54,480 bases of DNA from Microvirga sp. (GTDB lineage: Bacteria > Pseudomonadota > Alphaproteobacteria > Rhizobiales > Beijerinckiaceae): the NCBI RefSeq assembly GCF_014699075.1, contig NZ_JACXAB010000026.1, positions 1 through 54,480 of the forward strand, read 5' to 3'. Below, one piece after another: positions 15,681 through 24,839 of this stretch (positions within the stretch are counted from its first letter, which is position 1; every line of letters starts with the position of its first letter). A model generated the notes under the pieces. The model saw only the letters and a program-made list of their open reading frames with translations, searched no databases and was not told the DNA's origin. The position numbers and the translations under genes are program-made.

Positions 15681-17273
15681 ATGATTTTCTTGCGCAATAT
15701 CCTGCGGGCTCTCGTTCTGCTGCTTGGCATGGCCTCCGCCGCCTTGGCGGGACCTTACGAGGAGTCGCTGCCCAAATTCGCCAATGACAGCTATGCTGAT
15801 ACGGACGCCGCCATCGGTGCCGTCGCTGGCAGCGGCAACCCTCTGTCTATCGACGTCGTCGAGGCCCTGCGCGACGGGCGGCTTCTTGTCGGGTCCGGAC
15901 AGGTCTTCGTTCGTCGGGCCTCTGGAGAACTCGTCAATGCAGCCACGGGTCAAGCATGGGGCAACCAAACTGGCGAGCTGAAGCCGGTCCGCGTCAACAA
16001 CCGGGTGCGCCGCGCCATCGAGGCTGCGCTCGGCAGTCTCACATTGCTCAGCTCCGATGCGGCGAAGCGCTTGGAGGCTGCGCGCGCCGTGTTCCGCTCC
16101 CGGGATGAGGCAGCCCTTCCGACGCTGGAGAAAGCCATTGCGCAGGAGGGCCAGCCGCATGTCCGAAATGCCCTCGAGAGCGCCCGCGCTGCCATCCTCC
16201 TGAGCAAGCAGGATGCCCTGCCCGCGCAGAGGCTCGCTGCCATCGAAATCCTGCAGGCTCGAGGTGATCAGGAAGCTCTCGCTCTCTTGTCCAACCTGCC
16301 GTCCCACGCAACGCCTGAAGTTATAGCCGCTGCGGGGAAAGCGACCGACGGCATCCAGACTCGCCTCGCGTTCTGGGAAGCAGTCCAGAACGTCTGGTAC
16401 GGCATCTCCCTTGGGTCCGTCCTGCTGCTGGCAGCCATCGGCCTTGCCATCACATTCGGCACCATGGGCGTGATCAACATGGCTCATGGCGAGATGGTGA
16501 TGCTGGGAGCCTACACCACATTCATGGTGCAGGAAGTCATCCGCATCTACTTCCCTGGTCTGTTCGGGGCCTCGCTTCTCATCGCACTGCCGCTTGCATT
16601 TCTGGTTGCAGGTTTGGTCGGCGTGTTCATTGAAAGAACAGTCATCAGGTTCCTTTATGGGCGTCCTTTGGAAACCTTGCTCGCCACGTGGGGAATCTCC
16701 CTCATCCTGCAGCAGGGCGTGCGCACGATCTTCGGTCCTACCAACCGGGAGGTAGGGACACCCGCCTGGATGAGCGGAGCACTGGACATCGGGGCGATGA
16801 GCCTGACCTACAATCGCATCGCCATCGTGGTCTTTGCCTTTGCGGTCTTCGCCATTCTGCTCCTCGTGCTGCGATACACCTCGCTGGGGCTTTACGTGCG
16901 CGCCGTCACGCAGAACCGGCGCATGGCGGGCTCCATGGGCATCCGGACCAGCCGCATCGACGCGCTGGCCTTCGGGCTCGGATCGGGCGTGGCGGGCATC
17001 GCCGGCGTCGCGCTCTCCCAGATCGACAATGTCAGTCCCAACCTGGGGCAGGGCTACATCATCGACAGCTTCATGGTGGTCGTGTTCGGCGGAGTTGGGA
17101 ACCTGTGGGGCACGCTGGTCGGCGCGATGACACTCGGCGTCGCCAACAAGCTGCTCGAACCCTACGCTGGTGCGGTGCTGGGCAAGATTGCCCTGCTCAT
17201 CGCCATCATCGTCTTCATCCAGAGGCGTCCGCGCGGGCTTTTCGCACTCAAAGGCAGGGCGGTCGAAGCATGA
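15681..17273 (+). CDS. urtB: Urea ABC transporter, permease UrtB
   Basis: 530 residues. Signal peptide (about 1-24), then a periplasmic helical domain of some 210 residues characteristic of UrtB and absent from LivH, then a LivH-type permease with about eight helices from residue 235. GVINMAHGEMVMLGAY is the family motif near the start of the permease; the loop ending RRMAGSMGIRT should contact the ATPases. The last bases overlap the urtC start (ATGA). Confidence 0.94.
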   Translation: MIFLRNILRALVLLLGMASAALAGPYEESLPKFANDSYADTDAAIGAVAGSGNPLSIDVVEALRDGRLLVGSGQVFVRRASGELVNAATGQAWGNQTGELKPVRVNNRVRRAIEAALGSLTLLSSDAAKRLEAARAVFRSRDEAALPTLEKAIAQEGQPHVRNALESARAAILLSKQDALPAQRLAAIEILQARGDQEALALLSNLPSHATPEVIAAAGKATDGIQTRLAFWEAVQNVWYGISLGSVLLLAAIGLAITFGTMGVINMAHGEMVMLGAYTTFMVQEVIRIYFPGLFGASLLIALPLAFLVAGLVGVFIERTVIRFLYGRPLETLLATWGISLILQQGVRTIFGPTNREVGTPAWMSGALDIGAMSLTYNRIAIVVFAFAVFAILLLVLRYTSLGLYVRAVTQNRRMAGSMGIRTSRIDALAFGLGSGVAGIAGVALSQIDNVSPNLGQGYIIDSFMVVVFGGVGNLWGTLVGAMTLGVANKLLEPYAGAVLGKIALLIAIIVFIQRRPRGLFALKGRAVEA

Positions 17274-18406
17274 GAACGCAATCCTTGTTCGATCGGCAGA
17301 CCACTCTCGTTCTGTCGCTCCTCACCGCTGCCGCCATACTGGTCCCGGCTATGAACGTGCTGGCGCCCCCAGGATCGGCGCTGCACCTCTCGGACCATCT
17401 AGTGCCTTTGCTCGGTAAGTATGTCTGCTTTGCCCTGCTAGCGCTCTCAGTCGATCTGATCTGGGGTTTCTGCGGCATTCTCAGCCTCGGGCACGGGGCG
17501 TTCTTTGCACTGGGTGGCTATGCCATGGGCATGTACCTCATGCGCCAGATCGGGTCCCGAGGCGTCTATGGCGACCCAATTCTGCCCGACTTCATGGTGT
17601 TCCTGAACTGGAAGGAACTGCCCTGGTTCTGGCACGGCTTCGACTGGTTCCCCTTCGCTGCGCTGATGGTGCTGCTGGTGCCTGGAGCGCTCGCCCTGTT
17701 CTTTGGCTGGTTCGCCTTCCGCTCGCGGGTTACGGGCGTGTACTTCTCCATCATCACCCAGGCCATGACCTTTGCGCTGATGCTGGCCTTCTTCCGCAAT
17801 GACATGGGATTGGGCGGCAACAACGGGTTGACTGACTTCAAGGAAATCCTCGGCTTCCCTGTTCAGGCGGGCTCGACGCGGATCGTGCTGTTCGTGCTTT
17901 CTGTCCTGGCGCTTGCGGGCGGCTATCTGCTGTGCCGCTGGGTTGTGGGCTCTACGTTCGGCAAGGTGCTCGTGGCCGTGCGCGATGCGGAGAGCCGCAC
18001 GCGCTTCCTCGGCTACCGCGTCGAGCACTACAAGCTCGCCGTGTTCACCCTGTCCGCCATGCTGGCGGGCGTCGCGGGGGGGCTCTACGTGCCCCAGGTC
18101 GGCATCATCAACCCGAGCGAGTTCGCTCCCGCCAACTCCATCGAGGTGGTGATCTGGGTCGCGGTCGGCGGGCGCGGTACCCTCGCCGGCCCGATCGTCG
18201 GCGCGCTGCTCGTCAACGCGGGCAAGACCTGGTTCACCGGCGCGCTGCCGGAGTTCTGGCTGTTCGCCTTAGGGAGCCTCTTCGTCTTCGTCACGCTCTT
18301 CATGCCCCGCGGGATCCTCGGGGCAGCTGGGAGTCTCTGGGAGCGTTCAAGCCGAAGGCTGCTAGCAGGCCGCTCGCCCGAGCCTGTCACCCATGCAGCG
18401 GAGTGA
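17270..18406 (+). CDS. urtC: Urea ABC transporter, permease UrtC
   Basis: 378 residues from the ATG overlapping the urtB stop. The frame is open for nearly 200 codons upstream inside urtB, but that part is antisense-like in composition and is not used. LivM-type permease with the motif FCGILSLGHGAFFALGGYAMG and the coupling-loop region AVRDAESRTRFLGY. Inner-membrane partner of UrtB. Confidence 0.94.
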   Translation: MRTQSLFDRQTTLVLSLLTAAAILVPAMNVLAPPGSALHLSDHLVPLLGKYVCFALLALSVDLIWGFCGILSLGHGAFFALGGYAMGMYLMRQIGSRGVYGDPILPDFMVFLNWKELPWFWHGFDWFPFAALMVLLVPGALALFFGWFAFRSRVTGVYFSIITQAMTFALMLAFFRNDMGLGGNNGLTDFKEILGFPVQAGSTRIVLFVLSVLALAGGYLLCRWVVGSTFGKVLVAVRDAESRTRFLGYRVEHYKLAVFTLSAMLAGVAGGLYVPQVGIINPSEFAPANSIEVVIWVAVGGRGTLAGPIVGALLVNAGKTWFTGALPEFWLFALGSLFVFVTLFMPRGILGAAGSLWERSSRRLLAGRSPEPVTHAAE

Positions 18407-18409
18407 GTA

Positions 18410-19162
18410 ATGACCGCACCTGTTACGCCGACCCTGCTTTATCTCGACAACGTCACCGTCTCGTTCGATGGCTTCCGTGCGTTGAACGCTCTGTCGCTCA
18501 CCATCGACTATGCGGAGATGCGCGCCATCATCGGCCCAAACGGGGCCGGCAAGACGACCATGATGGACGTGATCACTGGAAAGACGCAGCCCAACGAGGG
18601 CACAGCCTTGTTCGAAGGCGCCCATGATCTCACCGCCCTCGATGAGACGGCGATCGCCGAACTCGGCATCGGTCGCAAGTTTCAGACGCCGACGGTTTTC
18701 GAGATGCATACGGTCGAGGACAACCTGCTTCTCGCGCTGAAAAACAAGCGGGGGCCTCTCGCGACCCTGCTCTCGCGCCGCGCCAATCAGGAAAGGGAGA
18801 GGATCGACACTCTCCTGGAGCGGGTGCGCCTCACAGCGCAGCGCCATCGTAGGGCGGGCGAGCTGTCCCACGGGCAGAAGCAATGGCTCGAGATCGGCAT
18901 GCTGCTGGCGCAGGAGCCGAAGCTCCTGCTCATCGACGAGCCGGCCGCCGGCATGACGGACCAGGAAACCGCCGACACCGCCGACCTTCTCCGTGACATC
19001 GCAAGGAGCAAGGCCGTGATCGTGGTCGAGCACGACATGACCTTCGTGCGCGATCTCGGCGTGAAGGTCACGTGCCTGCACGAAGGATCTGTGCTGGCCG
19101 AGGGATCGCTCGATGCGGTGAGCGCAAATGAGCGTGTGGTGGAAGTTTATTTGGGCCGATGA
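18410..19162 (+). CDS. urtD: Urea ABC transporter, ATPase UrtD
   Basis: 250 residues, LivG type. Walker A GPNGAGKTT (about 43-51), Q-loop around KFQTPTVF, signature LSHGQKQ (about 152), Walker B LLLIDEPAAG (about 171-180), switch His in VVEHDM. Three bases after urtC and overlapping urtE by four, so coupled translation is likely. Cytoplasmic energy unit paired with UrtE. Confidence 0.95.
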   Translation: MTAPVTPTLLYLDNVTVSFDGFRALNALSLTIDYAEMRAIIGPNGAGKTTMMDVITGKTQPNEGTALFEGAHDLTALDETAIAELGIGRKFQTPTVFEMHTVEDNLLLALKNKRGPLATLLSRRANQERERIDTLLERVRLTAQRHRRAGELSHGQKQWLEIGMLLAQEPKLLLIDEPAAGMTDQETADTADLLRDIARSKAVIVVEHDMTFVRDLGVKVTCLHEGSVLAEGSLDAVSANERVVEVYLGR

Positions 19163-19860
19163 CGATGCTTGCAGTCGAAAACCTGTCTCTCCATTACGGC
19201 GCGGCCCAGGCTTTGCGCGGCGTCTCCGTCGCTGCCACCGTGGGAGAGGTCACATGCGTGCTCGGACGCAACGGCGTGGGCAAGACGTCGCTGCTCCGTG
19301 CCGTCGCAGGCCATCGGCCCATCTCCGGCGGCAGCATTCTTTTCGAGGGACAGAACATAGCGCGTCTGAAGCCTTTCCAACGCGCAGCGCGTGGGGTCGC
19401 CTATGTGCCTCAGGGGCGGGAGATCTTTCCGCTCCTGACGGTGAAGGAGAACCTCGAAACGGGCTTTGCCCCGTTGAAGCGCGGCTCGCGGCAGATTCCC
19501 GAGGAGGTGTTCGACCTCTTCCCCGTGCTCAAGTCCATGCTGGGGCGGCGGGGCGGCGACCTGTCGGGTGGGCAGCAGCAGCAGCTCGCCATAGGGCGGG
19601 CGTTGGTGATGCGTCCGCGCCTCCTTCTGCTCGACGAGCCGACGGAAGGCATCCAGCCCTCGATCATCAAGGATATCGGCCGCGCCATCTCTTACCTCCG
19701 CGGTCGCAAGGACATGGCGATCCTGCTCGTCGAGCAATATTTCGACTTTGCCCGTGATCAGGCGGACCGCTTCGTGGTCATGGAGCGCGGCGAGATCGTT
19801 CAGCATGGCGACCGCGCAGCGCTGGAGGGGAACGATGTTCGTCAGCGCCTTGCCATTTAA
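19159..19860 (+). CDS. urtE: Urea ABC transporter, ATPase UrtE
   Basis: 233 residues, LivF type. Walker A GRNGVGKTS, Q-loop VPQGREIFP, signature LSGGQQQ, Walker B LLLLDEPTEGIQP, switch VEQYFDFA with a Gln in place of the His, as in LivF proteins. Starts ATGA over the urtD stop and overlaps ureD by 26 bases, which ties transporter and urease assembly into one transcript. Confidence 0.95.
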   Translation: MTMLAVENLSLHYGAAQALRGVSVAATVGEVTCVLGRNGVGKTSLLRAVAGHRPISGGSILFEGQNIARLKPFQRAARGVAYVPQGREIFPLLTVKENLETGFAPLKRGSRQIPEEVFDLFPVLKSMLGRRGGDLSGGQQQQLAIGRALVMRPRLLLLDEPTEGIQPSIIKDIGRAISYLRGRKDMAILLVEQYFDFARDQADRFVVMERGEIVQHGDRAALEGNDVRQRLAI

Positions 19861-20677
19861 CGGCGTTCCCGCGCAGCGCCAGCGGGCCGTCGGCTGGGTT
19901 TCATTCGCTGCAGCCGCTGTCGACGGGCGGACAAGGCCGATGCGCATCGAGGAAAGCGGTTCCATGCGTATCCGTCTGCCGAGGGGAGCGGGGGCGGGAT
20001 TGGGCGCCGTGCTCGTCAACACTGCAGGCGGTATTGCCTGTGGCGATCGCTTCACCGTGGAAGTCGAGGCACAGGCGGATACGAACGTGACGGTTGCGAC
20101 GCCTGCCGCGGAGAAGGTCTACCGCTCGGACGGGCCTGTTTCCAATCTGCTGGTGAAGCTCACTGCAGGGGCAGGGGCTCGTCTCGATTGGCTCCCACAG
20201 GAGACGATCCTGTTCGACAACGCGAGGCTTGACCGGCAGCTTGAGGCGAATGTTGCCGAGGACGGGCGTCTGACCCTGCTGGAGGCTGTCGTCTTCGGGC
20301 GCAAGGCGAGGGCGGAGCGGATTGTCGATGGCCTCTTCATCGATCGTTGGCGCATCCGACGAGGATCGCAGCTCATTTATGCCGATACGCTGCGACTTAA
20401 TGGAGCCATTGCCGACCTGCTGCAGAAGCCGAGCGTGGGCAATGGTGCCCGTGCCTTCGCAACCTTGATCCACGTTGCGCCGGATGCCGAGGCCCGCCTG
20501 GAGTCGGTGCGCGAGCAACTGCCCTCCGGGCAGGGCTGCGATGCGGCGGCAAGTGCATGGAACGGAATTCTCGCCGTGCGCTTCTGCGCGTTCTCCATCG
20601 AGGCGCTGAGAGCCGCCATCTGCCCGTTTCTCGTCACCTTTCGTGGCGAGTCCCTGCCTCGTGTCTGGCTCAGTTAG
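19835..20677 (+). CDS. ureD: Urease accessory protein UreD
   Basis: 280 residues from MFVSALPFNG; GGAGGGG lies 6-7 bases before this ATG, within the end of urtE. A frame extension of 29 codons upstream is antisense-like and rejected. UreD scaffolds the UreD-UreF-UreG complex that loads nickel on apo-urease. Family marks: NTAGGIACGD near residue 55, TPAAEKVYRS, and WLPQETILF. Confidence 0.93.
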   Translation: MFVSALPFNGVPAQRQRAVGWVSFAAAAVDGRTRPMRIEESGSMRIRLPRGAGAGLGAVLVNTAGGIACGDRFTVEVEAQADTNVTVATPAAEKVYRSDGPVSNLLVKLTAGAGARLDWLPQETILFDNARLDRQLEANVAEDGRLTLLEAVVFGRKARAERIVDGLFIDRWRIRRGSQLIYADTLRLNGAIADLLQKPSVGNGARAFATLIHVAPDAEARLESVREQLPSGQGCDAAASAWNGILAVRFCAFSIEALRAAICPFLVTFRGESLPRVWLS

Positions 20678-20686
20678 GACTCTGCA

Positions 20687-21307
20687 ATGCAACTTACACC
20701 TCGTGAAAAAGACAAGCTCCTGATCGCCATGGCTGCCATGGTGGCACGACGACGCTTGGAGCGCGGCGTGAAGCTCAATCACCCGGAGGCGATCGCTCTC
20801 ATCACCGACACAGTGGTGGAGGGTGCGCGCGACGGTCGCTCTGTCGCCGAGTTGATGGAGGCGGGCGCGCATGTTGTCACCGTCGATCAGGTGATGGAAG
20901 GAGTGGCCGAGATGATCCATGACGTTCAGGTCGAGGCCACTTTTCCCGATGGCACCAAGCTCGTCACCGTGCACCATCCGATCCGAGGTGCGGCCTCAAA
21001 GGATGTGCCGGGCGAGGTCATGGCACAGGACGGCGAGATCGTCTTCAACGGGGGCGCGGAGCAAACCGTTCTGACGGTGGCGAACACGGGCGATAGACCC
21101 ATTCAGGTCGGGAGCCATTACCATTTCTTCGAGACCAATCCGGCCTTATCCTTCGAGCGTGAGAAGGCGCGCGGCATGCGTCTCGACATCGCTCCCGGCA
21201 CGGCGGTGCGGTTTGAGCCCGGCTCGACGCGCGAAGTCGTTCTGATCCCGTTGTCCGGCAGGCGCGAGGTCTACGGCTTCCGCCAGAGCGTGATGGGGGC
21301 ACTCTGA
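20687..21307 (+). CDS. ureAB: Fused urease gamma and beta subunits
   Basis: 206 residues. Residues 1-100 are UreA (LTPREKDKLLIAMAAMVARRRLERG, then VHHPI near 97), and residues about 105-206 are UreB (PGEVMAQDGEIVFN, SHYHFFETNPAL, RFEPG). The fusion into one chain is known in Hyphomicrobiales and others. With UreC it forms the (alpha-beta-gamma)3 cytoplasmic enzyme. The stop overlaps the ureC ATG. Confidence 0.95.
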   Translation: MQLTPREKDKLLIAMAAMVARRRLERGVKLNHPEAIALITDTVVEGARDGRSVAELMEAGAHVVTVDQVMEGVAEMIHDVQVEATFPDGTKLVTVHHPIRGAASKDVPGEVMAQDGEIVFNGGAEQTVLTVANTGDRPIQVGSHYHFFETNPALSFEREKARGMRLDIAPGTAVRFEPGSTREVVLIPLSGRREVYGFRQSVMGAL

Positions 21308-23034
21308 TGACGAATGGAAGAAAGCCCGCATCGCTCCCGCGTGCCGCCTATGCCGATATGTTCGGCCCCACCAAGGGCGACAGGATCAGGCTCGCCGATA
21401 CCGCACTCGTGATCAAGGTCGAGAAGGATTTCACCACCTACGGCGAAGAGGTGAAGTTCGGGGGCGGCAAGGTCATCCGCGACGGGATGGGCCAAGGGCA
21501 GGCGACCCGTGCCGAAGGCGCAGTCGATACCGTCATCACCAATGCGGTCGTCCTTGATCACTGGGGTATCGTCAAGGGCGATATCGGCATCCGGGGCGGG
21601 CGGATCACCAGGATCGGCAAAGCCGGCAATCCGGACGTGCAGCCGAATGTTGACATCATCATCGGCCCGGGCACGGAGATCATCGCCGGGGAGGGCAAGA
21701 TCATCACGGCGGGCGGCTTCGACTCGCACATTCACTTCATCTGCCCGCAGCAGATCGACGAGGCCCTAATGTCAGGCATCACGACAATGCTCGGTGGCGG
21801 CACAGGGCCGGCGACCGGCACCTTCGCGACCACCTGCACACCGGGGTCATGGCATATCGCCCGCATGATCGAGGCTGCGGACGCGTTTCCCATGAACCTC
21901 GCCTTCACCGGCAAGGGCAACGCCTCACGCCCCGGTGCTCTTGAGGAGATGATCCAGGCGGGCGCCTGCGCTCTGAAGCTGCACGAAGACTGGGGCACTA
22001 CGCCCGCGGCCATCGATTGCTGCCTCTCCGTGGCCGATGCCTACGACGTGCAGGTGATGATCCACACCGACACCCTCAACGAATCCGGGTTCGTCGAGGA
22101 TACGATCGCGGCCTTCAAGGGACGCACGATCCACGCCTTTCATACGGAAGGGGCAGGCGGCGGCCACGCTCCAGACATCATCAAGGTGGCAGCGCTTCCC
22201 AATGTGCTGCCGTCCTCCACGAATCCGACGCGGCCTTACACGGTGAACACCATCGACGAGCATCTCGACATGCTCATGGTCTGCCACCATCTCGATCCGT
22301 CGATTCCCGAGGATTTGGCCTTTGCCGAGAGCCGCATCCGTAAGGAGACTATTGCGGCCGAGGATATCCTCCACGACATCGGTGCGCTCTCGATGATGTC
22401 ATCCGACAGCCAGGCCATGGGCCGCGTAGGCGAGGTCATCATCCGCACTTGGCAGACAGCGCATAAGATGAAGGTGCAGCGCGGGCCGCTGCCCGGTGAG
22501 ACCGGTGACAACGACAACCTTCGTGTTCGGCGCTATGTAGCCAAGTACACGATCAACCCCGCCATTGCTCATGGCGTGTCTCGGCATATCGGCTCGGTTG
22601 AGCCCGGAAAACTTGCCGATCTTGTGGTTTGGAGCCCCGCCTTCTTCGGGGTAAAGCCCGATCTAATCATCAAGGGCGGGGCCATCGCGGCGGCGCTCAT
22701 GGGCGACCCGAATGCCTCCATCCCGACTCCGCAGCCGGTGCACTATCGTCCGATGTTTGGAGCCTATGGGCGTGCGCTGGCGGCAACCTCGCTCACCTTC
22801 GTGTCCAAGGCCGCTGTCGAGAATGGGCTTGCAGGCAGGCTCGGAGTCCAGAAGCAGCTCGTCGCTGTCGAGAATGTTCGCGGCGGCATCGGCAAGAAGG
22901 ACATGGTGCTGAACGGCGCTACGCCGGTCATCGAGGTCGACCCGGAGACCTATGACGTTCGCGCCGACGGCGAGCTCCTTGTCTGCGAACCGGCCGAAGT
23001 CCTTCCCATGGCTCAACGCTACTTCCTGTTCTGA
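21307..23034 (+). CDS. ureC: Urease alpha (catalytic) subunit
   Basis: 575 residues. Hydrolyses urea to ammonia and carbamate at a dinuclear nickel site. All ligands can be read with a constant +7 offset from the Klebsiella numbering: His141 and His143 (DSHIHF), carbamylated Lys224 (ALKLHEDW), His253 (IHTDTLNE), His279 (HAFHTEGAG), Asp367 (SSDSQAMGR); the flap Cys326 and catalytic His327 lie in MVCHHLDP. The enzyme should be active. Translation is coupled to ureAB by ATGA. Confidence 0.97.
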   Translation: MTNGRKPASLPRAAYADMFGPTKGDRIRLADTALVIKVEKDFTTYGEEVKFGGGKVIRDGMGQGQATRAEGAVDTVITNAVVLDHWGIVKGDIGIRGGRITRIGKAGNPDVQPNVDIIIGPGTEIIAGEGKIITAGGFDSHIHFICPQQIDEALMSGITTMLGGGTGPATGTFATTCTPGSWHIARMIEAADAFPMNLAFTGKGNASRPGALEEMIQAGACALKLHEDWGTTPAAIDCCLSVADAYDVQVMIHTDTLNESGFVEDTIAAFKGRTIHAFHTEGAGGGHAPDIIKVAALPNVLPSSTNPTRPYTVNTIDEHLDMLMVCHHLDPSIPEDLAFAESRIRKETIAAEDILHDIGALSMMSSDSQAMGRVGEVIIRTWQTAHKMKVQRGPLPGETGDNDNLRVRRYVAKYTINPAIAHGVSRHIGSVEPGKLADLVVWSPAFFGVKPDLIIKGGAIAAALMGDPNASIPTPQPVHYRPMFGAYGRALAATSLTFVSKAAVENGLAGRLGVQKQLVAVENVRGGIGKKDMVLNGATPVIEVDPETYDVRADGELLVCEPAEVLPMAQRYFLF

Positions 23035-23036
23035 TC

Positions 23037-23519
23037 ATGATCCGCGCTACATCCATCATCCGCCGCGACGCCGTCGAGTCCGACCGCATCGTCGATATCA
23101 TCACCCTCGACCACGGCGACCGCCATCGCCGCCGGATCATGCTGAACGCCGATGGCGGTACGACCTTCCTGCTCGACCTCGAGAAGGCCGACGTGCTGGA
23201 GGATGGGGACGCCATCCGCCTCGACAGCGGCTGGCTCGTGGAGGTGAAGGCGGCCTCCGAAAGGCTGATCGAGATCTGCACGCAAAATTCCCTGGATCTC
23301 CTCACCGTGGCCTGGCACATCGGCAACCGGCATGTGCCTGCGGAGATCACCAAGGAGGCGATCTACATCGCCTACGATCATGTGCTGCTCGACATGCTGC
23401 ACGGTCTCGGAGCCAGGACGGAGATCGTCGAGCGCCCGTTCCGTCCGGTGCGCGGGGCTTACCATCAGCACGAGCACGGCGGGCATTCCGGGCACCATCA
23501 TGGACACGGCCATGGGTGA
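23037..23519 (+). CDS. ureE: Urease nickel metallochaperone UreE
   Basis: 160 residues, two bases after ureC. An N-terminal peptide-binding beta domain is followed by a ferredoxin-like metal-binding domain (IGNRHVPAEI contains the conserved His). The C-terminal 18 residues are nearly all His and Gly (YHQHEHGG then GHHHGHGHG), a nickel store. It delivers nickel to the UreDFG assembly. Confidence 0.94.
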   Translation: MIRATSIIRRDAVESDRIVDIITLDHGDRHRRRIMLNADGGTTFLLDLEKADVLEDGDAIRLDSGWLVEVKAASERLIEICTQNSLDLLTVAWHIGNRHVPAEITKEAIYIAYDHVLLDMLHGLGARTEIVERPFRPVRGAYHQHEHGGHSGHHHGHGHG

Positions 23520-24210
23520 CGCGTTCCCCTTGCAGGCCGTGGAGCGGGGGCAGGGCATCCTGCCGCTGTTCGCCTGGCTTTCTCCTTCTTATCCCGTTGG
23601 CTGCTATGCCTATTCCCATACCCTGGAGTGGGCGGTTGAGGCAGGGGCTGTGGCGGACGAGGAAACGCTCATCGCTTGGCTGACCGACCAGATGACGCTC
23701 GGCTTCGGCCGCAATGACGCGATCTTGCTGAGCCATGCCTACCGAGCGGTTGAAGCGGGCGATAAGGCAACCCTTAGGGATGTCAATGAATTGGCCCTTG
23801 CGCTCTCCCCTTCCGCCGAACTGTACCTCGAGACGAGCCAGCAGGGGCGCAGCTTCCTCGATGCGACCCTGGCTGCGTGGCCAGCACCACGTCTGCTCAA
23901 TCTGGACGGTGAGGTGGCATTCCCGGTCGCCATCGGCATGGCGGCTGCGGCGCATGGCGTTCCTCTGCCGCTAACTTTGAGCGCCTATCTCTTCGGGCTC
24001 GTGCAAACGCTCGTCTCAGCCGCCATCCGGCTCGCACCGATTGGGCAGACGGCAGGCATCCGCGTCTGCGCTGCCTTGGCTGTGACTGTGCAAGAGATCG
24101 CGCAGGAAGCCATTGACTTATCGCTGGATGATGTCGGCGGTGCGACCTTCCGGGCCGATCTCGGCTCCTTCCATCATGAAAACCAGTATACGAGGCTTTT
24201 CCGCTCATGA
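23512..24210 (+). CDS. ureF: Urease accessory protein UreF
   Basis: 232 residues from MGDAFPLQ, an ATG overlapping the ureE stop by 8 bases; a second ATG four codons upstream is possible. All-helical, with the family marks LLPLF-type opening (ILPLFAWLSPSYPVGCYAYSHTLE split by the Pro turn) and the C-terminal HENQYTRLFRS. Acts as activator and scaffold with UreD and UreG. Confidence 0.92.
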   Translation: MGDAFPLQAVERGQGILPLFAWLSPSYPVGCYAYSHTLEWAVEAGAVADEETLIAWLTDQMTLGFGRNDAILLSHAYRAVEAGDKATLRDVNELALALSPSAELYLETSQQGRSFLDATLAAWPAPRLLNLDGEVAFPVAIGMAAAAHGVPLPLTLSAYLFGLVQTLVSAAIRLAPIGQTAGIRVCAALAVTVQEIAQEAIDLSLDDVGGATFRADLGSFHHENQYTRLFRS

Positions 24211-24830
24211 AATCCCAAACAGGACCTCTTCGCGTCGGCATCGGCGGGCCGGTCGGCTCGGGCAAGACCGCCCTGATGGAGGCGCTCTGCAAGCTCTTCC
24301 GCGACCGCTACGACATCTGCGCCATCACCAACGACATCTATACGAAGGAGGATGCACGCCTCCTGACAGTCGCAGGCGCCCTTCCGGTAGAACGCATCAT
24401 GGGCGTGGAGACGGGCGGTTGCCCCCACACGGCAATCCGAGAGGATGCCTCGATCAACCTGGCTGCCATCGCGACCATGTGCAAACGCTTTCCTGAGCTC
24501 GACATCGTGCTAGTGGAGTCCGGCGGCGACAATCTGTCGGCAACTTTCTCGCCCGAACTCGCGGATCTGACGATCTATGTCATCGACGTTGCGGGCGGTG
24601 AGAAGATCCCACGTAAGGGGGGCCCAGGCATCACCCGCTCGGACCTTCTGGTGATCAACAAGATCGATCTTGCACCTTATGTCGGTGCCGACCTTGCTGT
24701 CATGGAGGAGGACACGAAGCGAATGCGCAAACAGCGTCCGTATGTCTTCAGCAATATCCGCGCCGGCATCGGTGTGGATTCTATCGCGAAGTTTATCGAA
24801 CAGGCCGGCGGCTTGGCCGCGGCCGCATAG
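24207..24830 (+). CDS. ureG: Urease accessory GTPase UreG
   Basis: 207 residues, ATGA overlap with ureF. P-loop GPVGSGKT (14-21), the nickel-binding CPH (Cys72, His74), the ESGGDNLSATFSPEL motif, and NKIDLAPYVGA for guanine recognition. GTP-driven nickel insertion into urease. Complete and ordinary. Confidence 0.96.
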   Translation: MKSQTGPLRVGIGGPVGSGKTALMEALCKLFRDRYDICAITNDIYTKEDARLLTVAGALPVERIMGVETGGCPHTAIREDASINLAAIATMCKRFPELDIVLVESGGDNLSATFSPELADLTIYVIDVAGGEKIPRKGGPGITRSDLLVINKIDLAPYVGADLAVMEEDTKRMRKQRPYVFSNIRAGIGVDSIAKFIEQAGGLAAAA

Positions 24831-24839
24831 GGGGTATTC

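Noticed and set aside
15120..16487. 455-codon minus-strand frame
   Set aside because: Antisense to urtA and urtB, which are unambiguous; no ribosome site.
16688..17269. 194-codon upstream extension of urtC
   Set aside because: Lies inside urtB in another phase; the ATGA overlap at 17270 gives the family-length UrtC.
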